From contig NZ_CP047146.1 in the NCBI RefSeq assembly GCF_009834125.1, positions 4,519,501 to 4,583,500 of the forward strand: a stretch of 64,000 nt of DNA, written 5' to 3'. The notes beneath the pieces are model-generated. The model was given only the letters and a program-made list of their open reading frames with translations, did no database searches and was not told the DNA's origin. This stretch comes from Streptomyces sp. GS7 (GTDB lineage Bacteria; Actinomycetota; Actinomycetes; Streptomycetales; Streptomycetaceae). This document shows, piece after piece, positions 62,465-64,000 of the stretch (the first letter of the stretch is position 1; each line of letters opens with the position of its first letter). The translations under genes were made by a program, and so were the position numbers.

Positions 62465-62845
62465 GTGTCCCACATCAGCAACAACACTCACAGGAACAAC
62501 AGCACGCTCAAGGTCGACACGTTCACCTGCGCATGGTGCGGTCTGACCGTCTCCACCTTCGCCGCCGACGGCGCGCGGCGTAACCACTGTCCGTCGTGCC
62601 TGCACTCCCGGCACCTCATCGACCACGTCGAGGGCGGCCCGAGTCAGTGCCACGGCCGCATGACCCCGATCGCCATCGCCGTGCTGCGCACCGCTGACTG
62701 GATGCTCATCCACCGTTGCGTGCGCTGCGACGAGCTCACCTCCAACCCGGTGTGCGCGGACGACAACCAGCTCATGCTGATGCGCATGGCCGTCCGCCCG
62801 CTCGCACAGCCGCCGTTCCCGCTCGAAGCCCTCGGCAGCCTGTGA
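62465..62845 (+). CDS. RNHCP-domain protein (1)
   Basis: 126 residues from GTG 62465 (AAGGAGCGC ribosome site). It carries FTCAWCGLTVST, the defining RRNHCPSCLHSRHLI block (RNHCP-x-C), GPSQCHGRMTPIAIAVLRTA and RCVRCDELTSNPVCADDNQL. Four CxxC-type or CxxH pairs indicate two zinc sites. Family proteins are small, cytoplasmic and unassigned; some sit next to ribosomal protein genes. The second copy follows 26 bases later. Confidence 0.85.
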   Translation: MSHISNNTHRNNSTLKVDTFTCAWCGLTVSTFAADGARRNHCPSCLHSRHLIDHVEGGPSQCHGRMTPIAIAVLRTADWMLIHRCVRCDELTSNPVCADDNQLMLMRMAVRPLAQPPFPLEALGSL

Positions 62846-62871
62846 CCCCGGACGGAAGGAGGAACACCGTC

Positions 62872-63300
62872 ATGCCACGGCGCAAACAACCACGCGGCCG
62901 GGACCGGTCGGAACGGCGTCCGCAGCGGTACAAGGACGTCCTCCACGGTAGCGGCGGCCACCGCGCCAACGACTTCCGGTGCGTCAACTGCCGCCTGGAC
63001 GTGTCCTTGACCGCCCCGGGCACGGCTCACCGCAACCACTGCCCGAACTGTCTGGCCAGCCTGCACGTCGACGGCCGTATCCCGGGCGATCGCGCCTCGG
63101 ACTGCCGTGGGCGGATGGCGGCACTTGCCCTGTTCACCCGGCCGGACGGCGAGTGGATGATCGTCCACCAGTGCCTGACCTGCGGTGAGCTCAGCGCGAA
63201 CCGCATCGCAGGTGACGACAACGCCCTCGCCCTGGTGCGCCTGGCGCTCAAACCGCTCCAGGACACCACCATGGCCAGCCGCGCCCTGCTCACCCTGTAG
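62872..63300 (+). CDS. RNHCP-domain protein (2)
   Basis: 142 residues from ATG 62872 (GGAAGGAGG ribosome site). A basic start (MPRRKQPRGRDRSERRPQRY) is followed by FRCVNCRLDVSLTAPGTAHR, the family block NHCPNCLASLHVDGRIPGDR, CRGRMAALALFTRPDGEW and HQCLTCGELSANRIAGDDNA. It is a diverged tandem duplicate of the previous gene in the same operon. The basic tail suggests RNA or ribosome association, an inference only. Confidence 0.85.
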   Translation: MPRRKQPRGRDRSERRPQRYKDVLHGSGGHRANDFRCVNCRLDVSLTAPGTAHRNHCPNCLASLHVDGRIPGDRASDCRGRMAALALFTRPDGEWMIVHQCLTCGELSANRIAGDDNALALVRLALKPLQDTTMASRALLTL

Positions 63301-63308
63301 GAAACAGG

Positions 63309-63343
63309 GCCGGGGTGCCGGTGCACGGCACCGGCACCCCGGC
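63309..63343 (+). terminator. Strong hairpin terminator
   Basis: GCCGGGGTGCCGGTGC and GCACCGGCACCCCGGC are perfect 16-base arms around ACG, 9 bases after the second RNHCP gene. It lies before the convergent oxidoreductase gene and can stop both. Confidence 0.85.
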
Positions 63344-63464
63344 GACCCGACCCACCAGCAGCCGGACGCCGGGCCGAAGCGGGCGCCTACGGGTGGTAGC
63401 GCATCGCCCCAGCCGCCGGCGGCCGTACCGTCGTGAAGGCGCGGGACGGCGTGCACGTCCAGGT

Positions 63465-64000
63465 TCAAGGGAGCAGGACGAGCTTTCCTTTCGTGCGGCG
63501 GGCGAGCAGGTCCTCGTGCGCCTGGCGGGCCCGCCCGAGCGGGTACGCCGCCCCGACCAGGGGTCGCAGGCGCCGCCTGGCCGTGAGGTCGAGCAGTTCC
63601 TCCAGCGGTGCGCCCCCGGCCCCGTCCCGGACGAGCAGCGGGATGAGCCAGAAGCCCGCGACGGTAAGGCTGTCCACTGCCAAGCGGCTCGGCGCGACGG
63701 CGGAGGCCGGCTGCCGGGCAGAGGCCCCATAGGTGACAAGACGACCCAGGTATCCCAAGGTGTCCAGGGCGGCGTCGACAACCGGGCCGCCAACGGCATC
63801 CAGCACGATGTCGACCGGCCGCCCGCCGTTGGCGGCAAGGACCCGCTCCCGATAGTCCCGCACCTCGCCGTCGATCGCCACGTCCGCTCCCAACTCCAGG
63901 GCGAAGGCGCGCTTTTCCTCGGAGGACGCGGTGGCAATGACCCGTCCGGCCCCGAACTCCCGGGCCAGCTGGACGGCGAGGCTTCCGGTGCCGCCCGCGG
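63465..64000 (-). CDS. Zinc-binding/quinone oxidoreductase-like dehydrogenase, cut by the right edge
   Basis: The visible 178 C-terminal residues begin in the cofactor region GTGSLAVQLAREFGAGRVIA with TASSEEKRAFALELGADVAI, then EVRDYRERVLAANGGRPVDI and VLDAVGGPVVDAALDTLGYL, and end KGKLVLLP. This is the NADPH-binding half of an MDR/quinone oxidoreductase. The catalytic N-terminal half lies beyond the window. It differs in sequence from the broken quinone oxidoreductase at 43.9-45.1 kb. Confidence 0.88.
   Translation of the reverse strand, partial: AGGTGSLAVQLAREFGAGRVIATASSEEKRAFALELGADVAIDGEVRDYRERVLAANGGRPVDIVLDAVGGPVVDAALDTLGYLGRLVTYGASARQPASAVAPSRLAVDSLTVAGFWLIPLLVRDGAGGAPLEELLDLTARRRLRPLVGAAYPLGRARQAHEDLLARRTKGKLVLLP

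Noticed and set aside
1..64000. CRISPR array
   Set aside because: No series of 25-40 base repeats with regular spacers was found; short repeats seen are operator- or recombinase-like pairs.
1..64000. tRNA or rRNA genes
   Set aside because: No GTTCAAATC-type T-arm with matching acceptor stem and no rRNA sequence was recognised by eye; a covariance-model scan was not possible.

Overview
The window is about 70% G+C, with strongly G/C-biased third codon positions, frequent GTG starts and families typical of Streptomyces: LAL regulators, SpoIIE phosphatases, GntR/UTRA, UbiC-less HTH proteins, a P450 plus terpene synthase pair, RNHCP proteins and many small secreted proteins. It is best read as an accessory, probably chromosome-arm region of a Streptomyces or close relative. 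At least seven insertion sequences or remnants, four site-specific recombinase remnants and about ten disrupted genes show heavy turnover. No rRNA, tRNA or CRISPR array was seen.

Layout. 1-9 kb: an FrsA-like hydrolase broken by an amber codon, diverging from a MarR regulator across a perfect palindrome; an IS5 element that beheads a winged-helix gene; a GntR regulator with repeated operator-like motifs; a glycine-rich secreted protein; and a resolvase remnant beside two large palindromes. 9-13 kb: a collagen-like protein, then an NmrA reductase / PPOX / haloalkane dehalogenase operon diverging from a TetR gene. 13-17 kb: recombinase debris, then a translationally coupled P450 and class I terpene synthase. 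17-24.4 kb: an intact IS481 element with CTAG flanks, an IS3 element inserted in a second IS481 copy, an Lrp regulator diverging from a small hydrolase, and an IS5/IS427-like element. 24.4-36 kb: a two-component system facing a DUF2079 membrane protein, a junction of three mobile-element fragments, a 1244-residue HTH-NTPase-WD40 protein with 14 repeats, a small secreted protein, and a CopD-family membrane protein with an iron-box-like operator against its start codon.

36-46.5 kb: a four-gene operon (ABC ATPase, permease, histidine kinase, response regulator) in which every junction is a 4-base overlap; a DUF418-type membrane protein; a TetR plus TetX-like monooxygenase operon; a frameshifted quinone oxidoreductase; and a TetR gene diverging from a small protein. 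46.8-52.2 kb: four consecutive secreted-protein genes, three of them paralogous four-cysteine proteins around a 244-residue protein with an aerolysin-like composition, followed upstream by a large LAL regulator. This is the best candidate for an undescribed system. 52.6-64 kb: broken hydrolase, luciferase-like and SDR genes, an intact SDR, a His-rich secreted peptide, a GNAT enzyme, a multi-domain SpoIIE phosphatase, two RNHCP proteins and an oxidoreductase cut by the right edge.

Three disrupted genes shift frame at runs of exactly five G or C. Those could be sequencing errors, so pseudogene calls there are provisional. All family assignments come from reading motifs, not from database searches.
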